Positions 14,501-26,618 of a stretch of 64,000 nt of DNA are shown piece by piece. The DNA is from Viscum album (lineage: Eukaryota; Streptophyta; Magnoliopsida; Santalales; Viscaceae), in the NCBI GenBank assembly GCA_963277665.1, contig OY728122.1:1980166883-1980230882 (forward strand), written 5' to 3'. Under the pieces are notes generated by a model, which saw nothing but the letters and a program-made list of their open reading frames with translations, was not told where the DNA came from and did no database searches. Made by a program: the position numbers and the translations under genes. Position 1 is the stretch's first letter; the number at the start of each line of letters is the position of its first letter.

Positions 14501-15285
14501 TAGAGTATCGGCATAGAAACTATGTTCGAAAACTCATGTGGTTCAGTGGTCAAAGGAATTCCTTGAATAGATCCTATGGTTCCATGCTTGGAGCCCTTCT
14601 CCACCTGTTGCTCCCATTCGACCCACGCACCATCTTTCTCTAGTCACCTAGATAATGTTCATTCCACAACTCCAATAACATAGTCCCTCCTCTCTGATAA
14701 CGCATATACCATTTTACACCATTTATTTTATTCTCATTGATGCTCAAAAAAAGTTCCCATACTTGCTTGACTCTGCTGACCCGCATTCTATGGTAGTACT
14801 TCAACCTATGGTGCTCTTCCTGCTTCCTGGATACCCCCTCTGATCCCCAATAGTACTTGATCACATCTTCCCTTGAACTGCTGATACTATGTCTAGTATG
14901 TGACCATTCCCAAACTGTTAGGACAACGGAACCAAAGGGTACCATAGGTGTTGGGATAGCGCATCCAGCAACGAGCACTGGTACAGGCTGAGCCAGTCAA
15001 TAGTGTCTAGGTATTCTATAATAGACTATATGGAAGTTTACTTGTGTAGAATATATAAGGATTATTTAAGTCAGACCAGATCCCATGTCTTTAAAATGAG
15101 GATTTTTCTTGATTCCTATGCCAGCATCAATCAACCTATCGTATCTACGAGTACCTCTATTTGTGACCCCAAGTCAACATCTTTGATCTTTGAAAGTTTT
15201 AAGTAAACTTCTTCATGTACAGATACACCCAGATGCCACTCATATAGGCCCTTATTTGTGAGTGGTGAAAATCAATACTTCAATC

Positions 15286-15319
15286 AGTACTCTACTCTAA
15301 ACTATATAGGAAAAGTACC
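15286..15319. repeat. Inverted pair of the dispersed motif
   Basis: AGTACTCTACTCTAA is immediately followed by ACTATATAGGAAAAGTACC, the reverse-oriented second form of the family. The outer ends are AGTAC and GTACC, so the pair forms an imperfect inverted repeat. Confidence 0.7.
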
Positions 15320-17789
15320 CGTCTCAAGCAGTGATGTGAGGATCTTATAACAAATACCACCTTTGTAGAATGCCATCTTCCTTCAGCCTTTTGTTTTCCT
15401 TTCAGGTCTCTTTGTGGGTAAAGATTTGGATTGTAGGGTCCTACTAGTTTGAATTAAATATTGGTGAAGTTTTTGAAATATGAAAAGGGAAATTTGGAAC
15501 TCATAGTATAAATTAATTAAGCTCTTTCTGTATGAGTGAATGGTGAAACGTAAAAACTCTTCTTTCCTAACCATTTCTTTAGAAACCGAATAGGGTGAAG
15601 TATCAGAGTTCTAAACCTTTAAATATGAAGTAGCACTAAATACTGAATAGGGTTCTAAACCCTTATATATAACATTAATATATAAGTATCTTCTATTGAT
15701 ATCCAAGGGTTCTAAAGGGTAATAATATGAACAAGTTTCTTTTCCTTGAAACCTTGGACCACCATGAAACAATTCTATAAATTATTTGAATAAATAGAAA
15801 CATTACAAATAAAGTACGTGAGCCAATAGGCGGAAGCATCTAAGGTCCCAAAATCATTCCAGGAATTAGGTTAATACAACCTATATTCTACCGAAAGTAT
15901 ACGACACTGCTCCGCACCTTGGTGAACTATGTGAACTATGGATTCTCAACTTGTCCCATTCCATCTTCTTTGACTATTTTGGCTATCGGATTAAGCCCGA
16001 TGAGACATTTTCTTCGATATTCTGAAGACCAACCCATTAGAGTAGAGTACTGATCATTCTCCAACACCATAAACTGTAACAGGCGGTGACGTTCCTAGAT
16101 TCCCAAAGAAAAGAAAGTCCCACACCTATAGTACTCTACTCTAATAGGTATGAAATTCGAGATTCATTAGGTTGGTCAGTCACAAAAAAAGGTGTAGCGA
16201 AGGGTTCAGTTGCATTAACTTCTTCGAATAGGAGGGAGAACTCACTATTCCTAATACTAAGACTACATATCTTTCATACACTTACTAAAATGAAGATAAT
16301 CTTGAATGACCATTGGGAATTTTCAGGTGGTCCAAGAAATTTCATTAAATATGAATGAATATATAGAAGAGTACCTATTTTCTGCCCGTAGGTGCTAACA
16401 AATAAGTCAGAAATAGGTCTGATAGTGAAGGGAAAACACTTGATGGGTACAACTCTCATGTGGACGTCCTGCTTAATACCAGAAATTAGTAGAAAATCAC
16501 ACAATAGGAAGATGATATTAGTCAATACCCTTAGGAATTTAGTGAATATGATACCTTCTATTCTATTGATATGGAATTGGCGCAATAAGATTGATAGGTA
16601 GTTGCATTTTTAGGTAATGGGCTAGAAAAATTCTTGTGTACAAGCATGGACTAGACCATCAGTACTCTTATAATAGTGGGATTGGATGGACAGGAAAGGA
16701 AAAAATACTGGTATGACTCTCCAAGAATAATGGATGTACAAAAGCATCTCGATTAGTTTATACCTGTAAACAAAATGGATTTTTGATGCTCTGCTTGTAC
16801 ACAATAAGTCGCATCCAGCAAGTGTGGATTTTTTTTATTAGGGCCAAGTACTACATTTGTATGATCATATGCCCTCTAATAATGATTATGTTAGTGCATA
16901 ATGACCCAAAGTCTTAGTGTAGCTGAAAAAGGGGCTTACAAGCTGGTATTACTCTCCTAGAATAGTTGAACTAGCTCGCATAGAAAAGAGAACTATTTAG
17001 TTACAAATAAAGTGCTAATCTTGCAGTCAACTACTAATAAGTGGAAGAGAGAGGTGTAAATCATGATTCAACAAGCCTTCCAACAATGGATATCTCTGTG
17101 GAGATTTGGTCCTTATATTATGAAATAATATGCATAAAACAACGACTTTACAACCTTGAAGTAGGATCGAATATCATTAAAGGTATAGGGCTGGAAGTGA
17201 AGATACTTTCATAAATATGGACTTTGGGCATAGACTATTATTATTCTATGGTACTCTTTTATATTAGCTTGAAATGAAACGATGTTATTCTAGAAGAAGA
17301 TGTAATAATTTATATAAACAACCTTTCCAACCAACCATTATAAACCATCTTTCCATATTTTCCAATAAATTGACCTCCTTAGAAATAGTTTGTATGGGCC
17401 GGGACACATGAAGAGGGATTCAAAAAGAGTATAATTTTTCATGAAACCATGTATACAAACTGATTTATTTAGCTTAATTAAGATTAAAACCTATTTTAAT
17501 TCACACAAAGAGTATAATTGAATCACTAAATGGTTTAAACTAATTAAAAATACCTAGGAGACCACTAATATAGTTGTTATGCAACACTAAGGGGAAGGTA
17601 CCATAAATAGATAATACACTAGGGAATCACTCAAAAAAGTTATTCCTAGAGGCCTATAAACATGGGTGAACCCTTGCCTAGGTCATCTCACTAAGGAAAT
17701 AGATAAAATCTATCTATAACTCTAGAATCATACACACCAACCATCAAAATATATGGAGACACTTCACCGATATCCTATAATAAAACTCC

Positions 17790-18330
17790 CTATTCATCAT
17801 AGGCTCCATTTGGAAAATAACTTCACCCATCCTTCCACTATGTTGGCCACATCTCCGTAGAGTAAAATTGGATTCCACTATTAATCCTACTCCTCTACAA
17901 GGGTAAAAAATTAGTGTAGGTTCTTAATAGGGTGACACTTAACTTGGACTTCTATTATGGAAACTAAATTTCCCAATCCTATAAATAAGGAACCACATTC
18001 CCACTATTTCTTCACTATGGATAAATTCATTCCAGTATCTCAAATAAGAGAAATATCACTCACGCATCAACTAGGGAAACTAATTCATCCCATCTAATTA
18101 CTAGGGAGGTCCATTCACCCCAGTCCTCTACTATGATGAAACATCTCGAAGACTCTCATTAGGGAGGTAGTATTCCCTCATCCCCACTAGGGATCACCAT
18201 TCTCCCTAGTATACACTGTGGAAATTACTTCACCCAGCCTACCATATAGGTGAAACTTCACATATGGCATCTATTATAGAACCCCATTCACCTTAGTTGT
18301 CCTATGGGGGAAAAAATCACCCATTAACCA
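17790..18330. repeat. Decayed tandem repeat, unit roughly 45-60 bp
   Basis: Phrases of the type ACTA(T/G)GG-AAA...TTCA(C/T)CCA...CCT recur across the stretch, for instance near 17,815, 18,015, 18,075, 18,110, 18,225 and 18,270. Spacing is irregular, as in an old minisatellite. It lies just outside the left LTR of gypsy-A. Unit length was judged by eye only. Confidence 0.45.
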
Positions 18331-18710
18331 ATAATTGAGCACTATTTTCTTACCCTTCTATGTCAAAACTGTATGAAGGTCTACCCATAATTATATTCTT
18401 ATTTGACACTAAAATTTCCCAACATGGTTTCCTATAAGTCCTTATATACACTCACTATAGGATGGTACTCTATTATACCTCAAAAATATCTTCCAAAATT
18501 ACAGGATAATATTATGAACACATGTGTGAAAACTATGGATCATGCATTCTATTCATAATGAGGCCCCTAGATATATCAAACACAAATGATTGTTTATTTA
18601 GATTATTCACAATCATGTACAACATAAATAAAAAGGGAAATAATCCATGAGATACTCATGAAGCCTCTCTTATTATAGGATAATCATTTCATATGTTAAG
18701 GTGTAATGAT

Positions 18711-21103
18711 TGTAATGACAACCCATATTGCTAATTAAACTTTATTCTTGATTCATTACATAATGAAATTGTTATTATTCTCCCAAAATATGATTATTCC
18801 TAGTATCTTTGGGTACATTGACATATAGAACTATAACATGAAACCCATGTACAAAAAAATTATTTAAAAATTCTAAATAATTTTCTTATATTCAATCAGT
18901 ATTATAATATTGCATAGGAATGTCTGGAGACATACCTAAGAAAGGTTTCATTAATATTTCCCATAAATAGAATAATCAAAGGAATACATGATGAACACAT
19001 TATATTTGAGTTAATATATATATATCAAGGTGATGCAAAATGTGTGATATTCATAAACATGAAAAATCAAAGAATGATATAAGATGATAACATCAACGAA
19101 ACATAGGAATATTATAGCAACATAACATATAATAAGTATAAGTCAAGTATAATTATAGAGAAATAAAAACATATTGTTCTTAGTATAAACTCTCATGCAC
19201 CATACATGGTATATAATTATATACAAAAATATACAGTGACACCAGACGAAAATGAAATTCTTTTCCCACCCATCAAATTCGTCTCCATTATATTCATCAA
19301 TGTTACTCATAGATCATACAACATATAAACACATATAATCAATTTTAGTGACATTATTATAGAGTGTGGGATTCATACATGTAATTACATAAAAAATGGA
19401 TTATATTTAAATCATGGTGAATACTCTTGGGTGGTAATTTTGATGGTAATTCACTACACAAATGTTTGTCCTGGAAAATATAAGGATAATTTCTAAAGCA
19501 CATTAGGTTTAAATAAATACCCATGGAACATTTTAATGAGAGTGATATTTGGTATCTAATTACATGTAAATAATATGAAATGTGAAAAAGTGATGTTTCA
19601 AAATATATTTTAGTAGGGAGAATTTGAAATTAAATGTCATAATGTAATGAATGTTATTGAATAAAGATGATGAAAAGAGAATCTTCTTACCTTTAGAGGG
19701 AACTTCTAAAATAATTTTGGTAGATTATTAAGAATCTATTAAACCATTGGAGGGATTTAGATAGGGTTAGGTAAGGTAATGTCATGCTTAAAAGGTTTTT
19801 AGTGAAGAGGAGTGGGTTGCTGTGTGTGTACTTATATAAAATGAGAGGAGAATTCTTTGTCAATTTTTGAACCTAGGATTCAGACTCTATATAGTAAAAT
19901 AATAAAACCGAAAACCATTCCATTTTTATTTGATATGGTTTATAATAAAGAAGAGTTATTTTGAATATTTTATAAGGACATGAGCTAATGATATTAAAAT
20001 AATACTACTGGTTATGTGGAAGTGATTCATGTTGTTAAATAATTTATTTTACAACATTAAAATATGAAATTTGTTTCAAAGGATTCATTATATGTTTATA
20101 AAATTAATCAAATACATTCAAAAACATATTATTTTTAACGGTAAGTATATTTTTTGTCATGGATGTCCTTTATAAAATTTATTACATAACTTTTGTGCTA
20201 TATGAATTTCATAATATAAACTGTATATTTAAACCATATTAATTTTTTAGCCTAAATTTACCTGTCTTAGAAAATTAATGAATATTAATCATTGGATAAT
20301 TATGTATTTTTGATTTATAAAATGTTATTTATTTTAGAAAATTTATGTTCAAAATATGAGAATTTACACATTTAATATAAATCATTGTTTACTGGATAAT
20401 ACATGTTTTTACAGCACTAAACAATTTTAAACAAATATAAAAATTACAGTATAATTAATTAAATTATATTATCATTTTTATTGAAATAAATATTTTTTAA
20501 AATATATTTTATTTTGATCATGGATGATTTTGTTTATAATTTTTTTTATCGGAATCTATAGATTTCCAAAAAAAAATTAGTTTCTTCATATCAAAATCAA
20601 ATTCTTATCCCACTCATTAATAAATAATATATTTATAGTAAAGATAAAAAGGGATAAAAATTATTGGTAAAGGGAATGAACTTGGTTTGGTATATGATCT
20701 AAATATGCTTGAAAATCTCCTTGAAATATATTATTTTGTGTTTTTATTTAATAATTTTATTCTATTATTGGTAAAGGGAATGTCCAGGGATTCCATCTCC
20801 CCCTAGAAGCGTTGATGAGTGTGTTTCATATTATAAAATCCTATTGGATGAGGACATCACTTCTTCTATTTTTTACATTTAGAAATATTCATTACACTTA
20901 ATATATACTAATCTCAATGATCACTATACAATGTCTATATTATAAATTGTTAATATTCTTAAAAAACTTTTATATCTAGATAGATATATTTTATAACAGT
21001 CTAGAATAAAAAAATACCCATTGGATTTTTATAAATACAATACATTATATGGAATTTATACACTAAAAAATGGGAATTTCATTTAAAAATCTGGGTTGTA
21101 ACA
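18711..21103 (-). repeat. Gypsy-A left LTR (3' LTR of a minus-strand element)
   Basis: The right end is firm: GGGTTGTAACA at 21,093-21,103, which on the minus strand is an LTR start (TGTTACAACCC) preceded by a purine-rich tract (TTTTGGGGGAGAAATTTC) at about 21,115-21,140. The left end is proposed at TGTAATGACAACCC, a near mirror of the other end. Long parts are recognisably similar to about 55,300-57,050 in the same orientation. Example pairs are the segment around 20,000 with that around 56,345 (ATATTAAAATAATAC..TGGTTATGT) and that at 19,690 with that at 56,023 (GAGGGAACTTCTAAAATA). Together these mark the two LTRs of one element. Confidence 0.7.
19831..19842 (-). promoter_or_regulatory. Candidate TATA box of gypsy-A left LTR
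   Basis: On the minus strand the sequence reads TTTTATATAAG, followed by ACACACAGCAACCC and CTCCTCTTCACT. The right LTR has TTCTATAAAT at the same place (56,181-56,190), also followed by CCCACC and a CTCCTCTTCACT stretch. Agreement in position and orientation supports an LTR promoter. Confidence 0.5.
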
Positions 21104-21114
21104 TTCTTCAATTC

Positions 21115-21140
21115 TTTAGAAATTTCTCCCCCAAAATTTC
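21115..21140 (-). other. Polypurine tract of gypsy-A
   Basis: On the minus strand AAATTTTGGGGGAGAAATTT lies a few bases before the LTR start TGTTACAACCC. This is the normal place for the plus-strand primer of a retrotransposon. Confidence 0.55.
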
Positions 21141-21149
21141 ATCTCAAAA

Positions 21150-22430
21150 AATAAACTATTAGAGGGAACTTCTATTTCATATCCTCTTCTAGTTCCCATG
21201 TTGTATCGGCAAACGTATGGTTTTACCATAATAATTTGACCAGGTGTGTTTTCTTGTTTCAATATACATATTATCTACCATCCATGATCTTCACCATCTA
21301 CTCCTCATAATAAAGATCATTATAAAAGGGTACCACATTTGTATTTAGTATATTTAATGGTTTTCATTGTACCTTGGAATATAAATCCCCTTCTTCCAAA
21401 AAATCATAACATTCTTCCACTATGATATAATAAGGATAATCATTTCTCCAACCTCAAACTCTTGTTCTCACCAATGATTTTCTTCATGTATTTTTTGTCA
21501 TTTTTTCAAGATTTAATATGATTTTTGAATAGTTTAAGCCTTATATATTGTCTCTTGAATACAATAAGGTCTCATAAGATTCCACTTTACAACTTCATCC
21601 TAGTATGTTGGAGTCCGACCACGCTTCCCGTAAAGAACAACCTAAGGTTCTATTTTAATGATATAATGGATTTACTTATTGTATAAGAACACCACTAGAG
21701 TGAGGAGTTGATCCCCATATCAATGGAAATCAATTTAACATTACCCCGATATATCATATAATGTTTTATTATTTCTCTAAAACTGATAATATACATGAGG
21801 ATGACAAGTAGTGCTGAAACTCCACTATATATGTATCGAACTCTTGCTAAATGATTCTCCAAAACCACAAGATAAACATTATAATTGGATCATATACAAT
21901 GGATAGTGTCACTCTATGTAGTCTTATAACTTCATTTTTGTATTTATTAGAGATTTTTTAATGAGGGAAATATTCCTTGATAGTAATGAAATGAGATGAA
22001 ATTATAAGGTGATTTACAACAACTAATATGGAATTATTGACTTTAGATATTACTGGTACATCTAATATGAAATTCTTGGTAATTTTTTTACAATTTCCAC
22101 ACTGGAATGGGGAAAGTTTTCATCATAGTCGTATTCATTTATCATTTCAACTTGACATGTTGGCATATAATGCATCATGATAAAAATTCAATAATCACCC
22201 TTTTAAATATATCCCACCAGAAGGATTTCTACAGATCTATATATATCTTAGTGCCTCCTAGAAAAATATAGAAGGATGACCTATGAATATAATCCAGAAT
22301 TTCCCTTTTTTAGATCTGGTTTTAATGGGACACATATCATGGGTTTACACATTATTACTCCATCTTTTTTAATTTTGAACTCAAAAATATTTTCTATCAT
22401 TCTCTTTATCTCATAATCATCATTATCAGA
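21150..22430 (-). pseudogene. Gypsy-A integrase and chromodomain (degenerate)
   Basis: Minus-strand reading recovers the order expected for a chromodomain-bearing Ty3/gypsy integrase. From high to low coordinates: an H2C2-type zinc-finger region (a K-K-D-G turn and a C-V-P-L-K-P-D-L-K-K stretch near 22,300-22,360, then C-I-I-C-Q-H-V-K near 22,150-22,180); a core with I-P-V-W-K and later V-V-V-N-H-L; the late-core segment LYGKRGRTP near 21,600-21,620; and TWELEED near 21,190-21,210, the end of a chromodomain. Stops and frame changes occur throughout. Integrase joins element DNA to the host; the chromodomain is thought to guide it to marked chromatin. This copy cannot make a protein. Confidence 0.75.
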
Positions 22431-22559
22431 CTCTATGATCCTCTAATTAATGGATAATTGAGTAGAAATTTATATAATGTAGTATAAATATTCATTTATA
22501 ATTCCAATGTCTATAAATTAATCACCAAGAATATTGAATCCATTTCAATCATAATTTTT

Positions 22560-23150
22560 GATTAGGTTGTGGAATCCTTCATGCTATAATAATCTACAAA
22601 TATGATCACCTTAATAGCATGGAAATGGATTGAGAAATCATTATCCAAGATTTTTTATGACAACATTTTCCCTACATGTTGATGTACTTTTGTATGAATA
22701 TATATTTTAGGATTTTCTGACCATTATATATGTAAAACAATTCCCCTTAGAGATGGTGACACTAAATCATTAATGTGATGACCATAGTGGACAATTCTAG
22801 ATCATGGGTTAGGTAGTTATACTCATGGATATTTGATTATAGTGGGTTTTATGATTTATGGGTACACAACTCAACAATTGTTTGATGTATCACTTTATAT
22901 CCCCAATCATTTTCCCATTGGTGTGTATTGTGAGAATATGTGTAGTGATTTATCTATCCAATACGTATTTAATGATCTCTCTGCTTTTATATTACATACT
23001 CGAACTCGGACACTGATATTTGATGCTAAAACCTAGACTTTACATTTCTATATTTTATACCAATAAATGTGACCCAATTTTTTCCATCAAAACCATACAA
23101 CATTAAAATGAAATATTGGATCACTTACTCGCTATAAGACTTTTGGGTTT
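22560..23150 (-). pseudogene. Gypsy-A RNase H (degenerate), up to the insertion break
   Basis: Minus-strand reading gives, in order from about 22,930 downwards, SDTSNN (the S-D-A-S box with one active-site Asp), YNYLTHDLELS near 22,800, a degraded T-D-H-K-S region followed by LKYIFIQK near 22,715, and DNDFSIHFH near 22,640, the H-x-H segment before the family's final D-A-L-S-R box (here decayed). RNase H removes the RNA template during reverse transcription. Towards 23,100-23,200 the similarity fades at the RT-RNase H connection. The matching upstream half, including RT, is found at 52,260-53,250, so an insertion of about 29 kb separates them. The open frame at 22,833-23,036 on the plus strand is antisense to this domain. 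Confidence 0.65.
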
Positions 23151-23199
23151 AAAGTTTTTTAGAAGTAGGGAATGTACTATATAAAAAATAATCATGACT

Positions 23200-25548
23200 T
23201 TATGATAGTATTTTTTCCCACTATACCAATCTTATCAAATTTCATATTAAGCATTCAACGTCTCCCAAAAAATTCATTACATATGAAAACATTATCGCCC
23301 TAAAGTATTTATCATCATTCTTTGTAACCCATGGAAAATGAAACATATATGGTGTAATCTCAAATTCTCATTAAGGGAAAACATAAGAATTGAAAATTTT
23401 TTGTCACCAGTGTGAGTAAGATGAGGATAATTGTGTGATGACATAATCATATCACATGACCATAGAATAAGATAAATTATACCCATCATTACCATTTTCT
23501 TAAAACTTTAAACATGGTATAAATATTTAACAAAGGAAATAGTATTTGGAATATTGAATCATGAGAAATTTTATTTCAATATTGATGAATGGAACCATTA
23601 ATAACCCATAACAAGAACAAATAAAATGTTTTGGTATCTTGGAATATTTTTTTATCACACTTAAAAATAGAATAATATTCATGTTTATATGTGGAGTAAC
23701 CAACATTGTTATACATGGAATAAACACGAAAGTTATACTTGTAATGACCATCCTACATACAATCTTAATAACACTCAATGTTACAATTTTAATAACCTTG
23801 ATTTTAAACTTCCAACATAAATATTTTCCAATGTATTTGAAGGTGATCATAGAACCACCCATCCTTGGGTTATAATGGAACCAACCCTCTTTAGATAAAA
23901 TGGACCAATTTTTCACCCCAAAAAAAATACAAGATCCCTAACTTGAATAATGTATATGGAGATTTTATTTATTCAAAAAACACATAGAAACAATCATTAT
24001 TTCTTTCAAAACATTAATAACCCATGGAAATTAAATGGATTGTATGAAAATATATTTTAGGAAATCAAAATAATTTTTGCGAAATAATTTGGATGGAATA
24101 ATTTCAAAATATATTCAGTGTTCTATAAGTAACATCATTGGGTTTTTGTGTTGTTGAATGTAAATACCATTAAAATATCCTGAAAATTATTATGGAGGAA
24201 AATATGAATTTCACTTTGAAGACAACATAAAAAAATTAAAATTATTAAAACATTATTAAAATAATATTATTTGAAATTAAACATGGAAAACTAAAATAGA
24301 ATATTAAAACAAAATAATGTGTATAATGCTGGGAAAGTGCATTCTAATTGTAAACATTGAACATTAATCATTCTTTTCAAACAATTTGTAGAGGAATTCA
24401 ATAGTGACCCACAAGAAAAAGTTAGGAAATTTAATTTATAAAAATGTTATAAAATAAATTCAAGGACCACTGAAATAGATTTATTAAACTATTTGTGTTT
24501 ATAAAATAAAAGTTTTTGAAACATTTTAGAAAACTTGGATACAAAATAGAAATATTATAAATCTAAAACAAGATACAAGATTGATATTATGTACCCAAAA
24601 ATTTTCTGATTGTTCATTTATAAATAATGGAGGATGTGGAAATCAAATATTTTACCAAAATTCATAACCATAGGAGAATAAAATTTATGTGGTTAAATAA
24701 AATATGAGTTTTCTATTTTTCTAAAAAGGAAACTTGATCATAATTAATCCTAAAATGATATTATATTAAAACATAAATCCTTTTACACTTTGGTAACTCT
24801 TCAATCAGAATTCAAAGTAAACAATAACATAAAATGAAACCTTAAATATCACAAAAATTTAGACTGATGATATACCCTGTCAAAGCTGGAATTTATAAAA
24901 TTAATAAAATAAAATAAGTTTATATCATAATAATTTATTCCATGGAATGAGAATTTGAGATGAATTACCCATAAAAAGATCATATAATTTAATTGAGACT
25001 TAATAAATGTAGAGATTATGTCTAAAAAATGTAAATCCAGATAGTAAAAGTGGAAATATATCATAAATAAAATGAAGATCATTACGCAAATAGTCTTGGA
25101 ATAATATTATGAAAGAACATGTGATACAACCCAATGAAATTTAATTGATCTTGGAAACCCTTTCCACCCGGTAAAATTCAAGTAAAATCCCATTGGATGA
25201 AATAATTTCATTTATAACATTATAAACCATGATGTATGAAGGATTCATCATTTAAAAGGTGATAAGGAAAGTATATACACCTCATAAAATAAATTTGGTT
25301 CATAAAAATAAAATATTACATAATGAATTAAAATTGAGTCCATCTACCTTAAAAGAGAATATAATTTAAGTGATAATTAATCATTACAGTGATAACGCGT
25401 AACCAATATAAATAAAAAAAACAACTGTAAATAAAATATAATATAATTAGAGGTCATTTCATACATAATCATGGAATAACAAAGTAAATGAAAACAATGT
25501 ATTACCAATGAATGTAAATTGATATAAGAAACAACTTATCACTTGGTA
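23200..25548. other. AT-rich stretch, nothing assignable
   Basis: Very AT-rich with almost no CpG. The longest frames (23,527-23,916 minus, 24,849-25,082 minus) are rich in I, F, L, K and N as expected from AT-rich DNA and show no motif. Probably LTR or leader sequence of an old nested element, but no boundary or partner copy was found. Confidence 0.5.
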
Positions 25549-25702
25549 TGTAATGTCTCGAACCTCTCTGGTCCATTACATTGTGAAAATCTGGTGTTTG
25601 AGGAGTTCTTGGAGGTCAAGGAGTCTTATTACCAACACTTTTCCAAATTTTCATATTGGTAAATAATGTTTCCAATTTTCTGAATAGTGTCATCAATAGG
25701 TT

Positions 25703-25962
25703 GTATGTCGGTAGGTCCTGTCTATAGGTCATCTGTTTTTAGGTCCTATTAGTAGGTCATTGGTCGGTAGGTCCCATCGATAAGTCTTATCAGTAGGTTG
25801 TATGTTAGTTGGTCATCTTTCAATAGGTCATGTTAGTAGTTCAACTATTGGTAGGTCATATGTTGGTAGGTTATCTATCAGTAACTCTTATTGATAGGTC
25901 ATCTGTCAGTAGGTCTTGTCTCTAGGTCATCTATCGGTAGGTCATCTATCGTTAGGTGCTAC
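25703..25962. repeat. Minisatellite of GGTAGGTC(ATCTAT) units
   Basis: The words TAGGTC, TAGGTCAT and CGGTAGGTC recur roughly every 14-18 bp for about 260 bp, with variation between units. Direct tandem repeat; not a CRISPR array because there are no constant repeats separated by unique spacers. Confidence 0.75.
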
Positions 25963-26618
25963 AGTGCTTCTAGATTAGTCGGTGAACACTACATCCATCA
26001 TTCTACATTTTGGCCCATTTGATGTTTTTTTGATGTAAAACACATTCAAATCCTTGTTTTATGGAATTTAAGGCCGATTCAGAGCCCATATATAGTAACC
26101 CATGCTTTTCATACAAGAATATTACATCATTTTAGAAGAAAATTTAGCACATTTCAAAAATACATGCCCATAGACCGTAATATTTTAGTGTCATTGGAAA
26201 CTTGGAAATAAAATCTTCTATCCTAGCGAAAGATCTCCATCATATCCCATTAATATCTACACCATTTGGACATCTACCTAAAAAATTTCTTCGTAAACTG
26301 GAGAAGGGAAACATAATAAAGCGGTGAGCTCAACTGCTTAGTAAGGGTAAACAAGGGAGACAAGTAATCATAAACATGAACATAACAGTATGATAATGCG
26401 ATCATAACATTACAAGATCATACCCTGCATATCAAATGTCTTAAAAAATAGTTATGGGTTAAATATTGGCAGTTCAAAAGAAATTAATCATAAGAAAATA
26501 AACATCATGATCCATGAAATCATTACTAAGGAATATGACAAAGGATTTATGGGATACATATAGGAATAGAAAAATTTATGTTAGGGATACATACCGAGAC
26601 CATTAAAACATGATATGA

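Larger units (their letters stand above)
7021..17789. other. Non-coding stretch of the flank block
   Basis: Apart from the dispersed motif copies, I see no gene, RNA or mobile element here. The longest frames (for example 7195-7491 minus, 7678-7980 minus, 14640-14978 minus, 16274-16585 minus) have no recognisable domain, no consistent neighbour and unremarkable composition. Confidence 0.5.
1549..18478. repeat. Dispersed 17-19 bp motif family (GTACTC...ATAGT type), about 27 copies
   Basis: A short motif recurs in both orientations with three main forms: AGTACTCTACTCTAATAGT, GGTACTCTTCTATATAGT and GGTACTTATATATATTG. All share [A/G]GTACT, then a pyrimidine/TA-rich spacer, then AT[AT]. Copies include 1549-1565, 1683-1699, 1776-1794 (reverse), 2388-2404, 3089-3105 (reverse), 4183-4201 (reverse), 4310-4326 (reverse), 8163-8178, 8416-8432, 8538-8554, 8557-8575, 9556-9573 (reverse), 9831-9847 (reverse), 11052-11069 (reverse), 11096-11112 (reverse), 11147-11165 (reverse), 11300-11316, 12044-12062, 12452-12468, 15286-15300, 15301-15319 (reverse), 16036-16051 (reverse), 16130-16147, 16359-16375 (reverse), 16661-16677, 17250-17267 and a weak copy at 18464-18478. 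I noticed none right of 18.7 kb. Function unknown; copies lie outside any recognised gene. Confidence 0.8.
1..18710. other. Gene-less flank block with distinct base composition
   Basis: This block is visibly richer in G+C and in CpG (many TCGA, TCGG and ACGA words) than the AT-rich DNA to its right, though it becomes more AT-rich after about 15.5 kb. I see no long reading frame with family resemblance: frames are short (mostly 60-126 codons) and carry no motif I recognise. What it does hold is annotated separately: a dispersed 17-19 bp motif family, two hairpins, a 30-bp hairpin array, a copia RT relic and decayed tandem repeats. The character (moderate GC, non-coding, many short dispersed repeats) is like intergenic DNA of large plant mitochondrial genomes, so an organelle-derived nuclear insert is possible. 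No mitochondrial gene was recognised, so this is inference only. It ends where the gypsy-A left LTR begins. Confidence 0.6.

Noticed and set aside
14640..14978. 112-codon minus-strand frame
   Set aside because: No recognisable domain or homologous pattern; length is within chance for this block.
1..18710. Mitochondrial protein, rRNA or tRNA genes
   Set aside because: Looked for because of the organelle-like character, but no convincing segment of any such gene was recognised by eye.
22833..23036. 67-codon plus-strand frame
   Set aside because: Antisense to the gypsy-A RNase H, which can be followed across this stretch on the minus strand.
23527..23916. 129-codon minus-strand frame with hydrophobic stretches
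   Set aside because: AT-rich composition alone produces I/F/L/K-rich products; no motif, start context or neighbour supports it.
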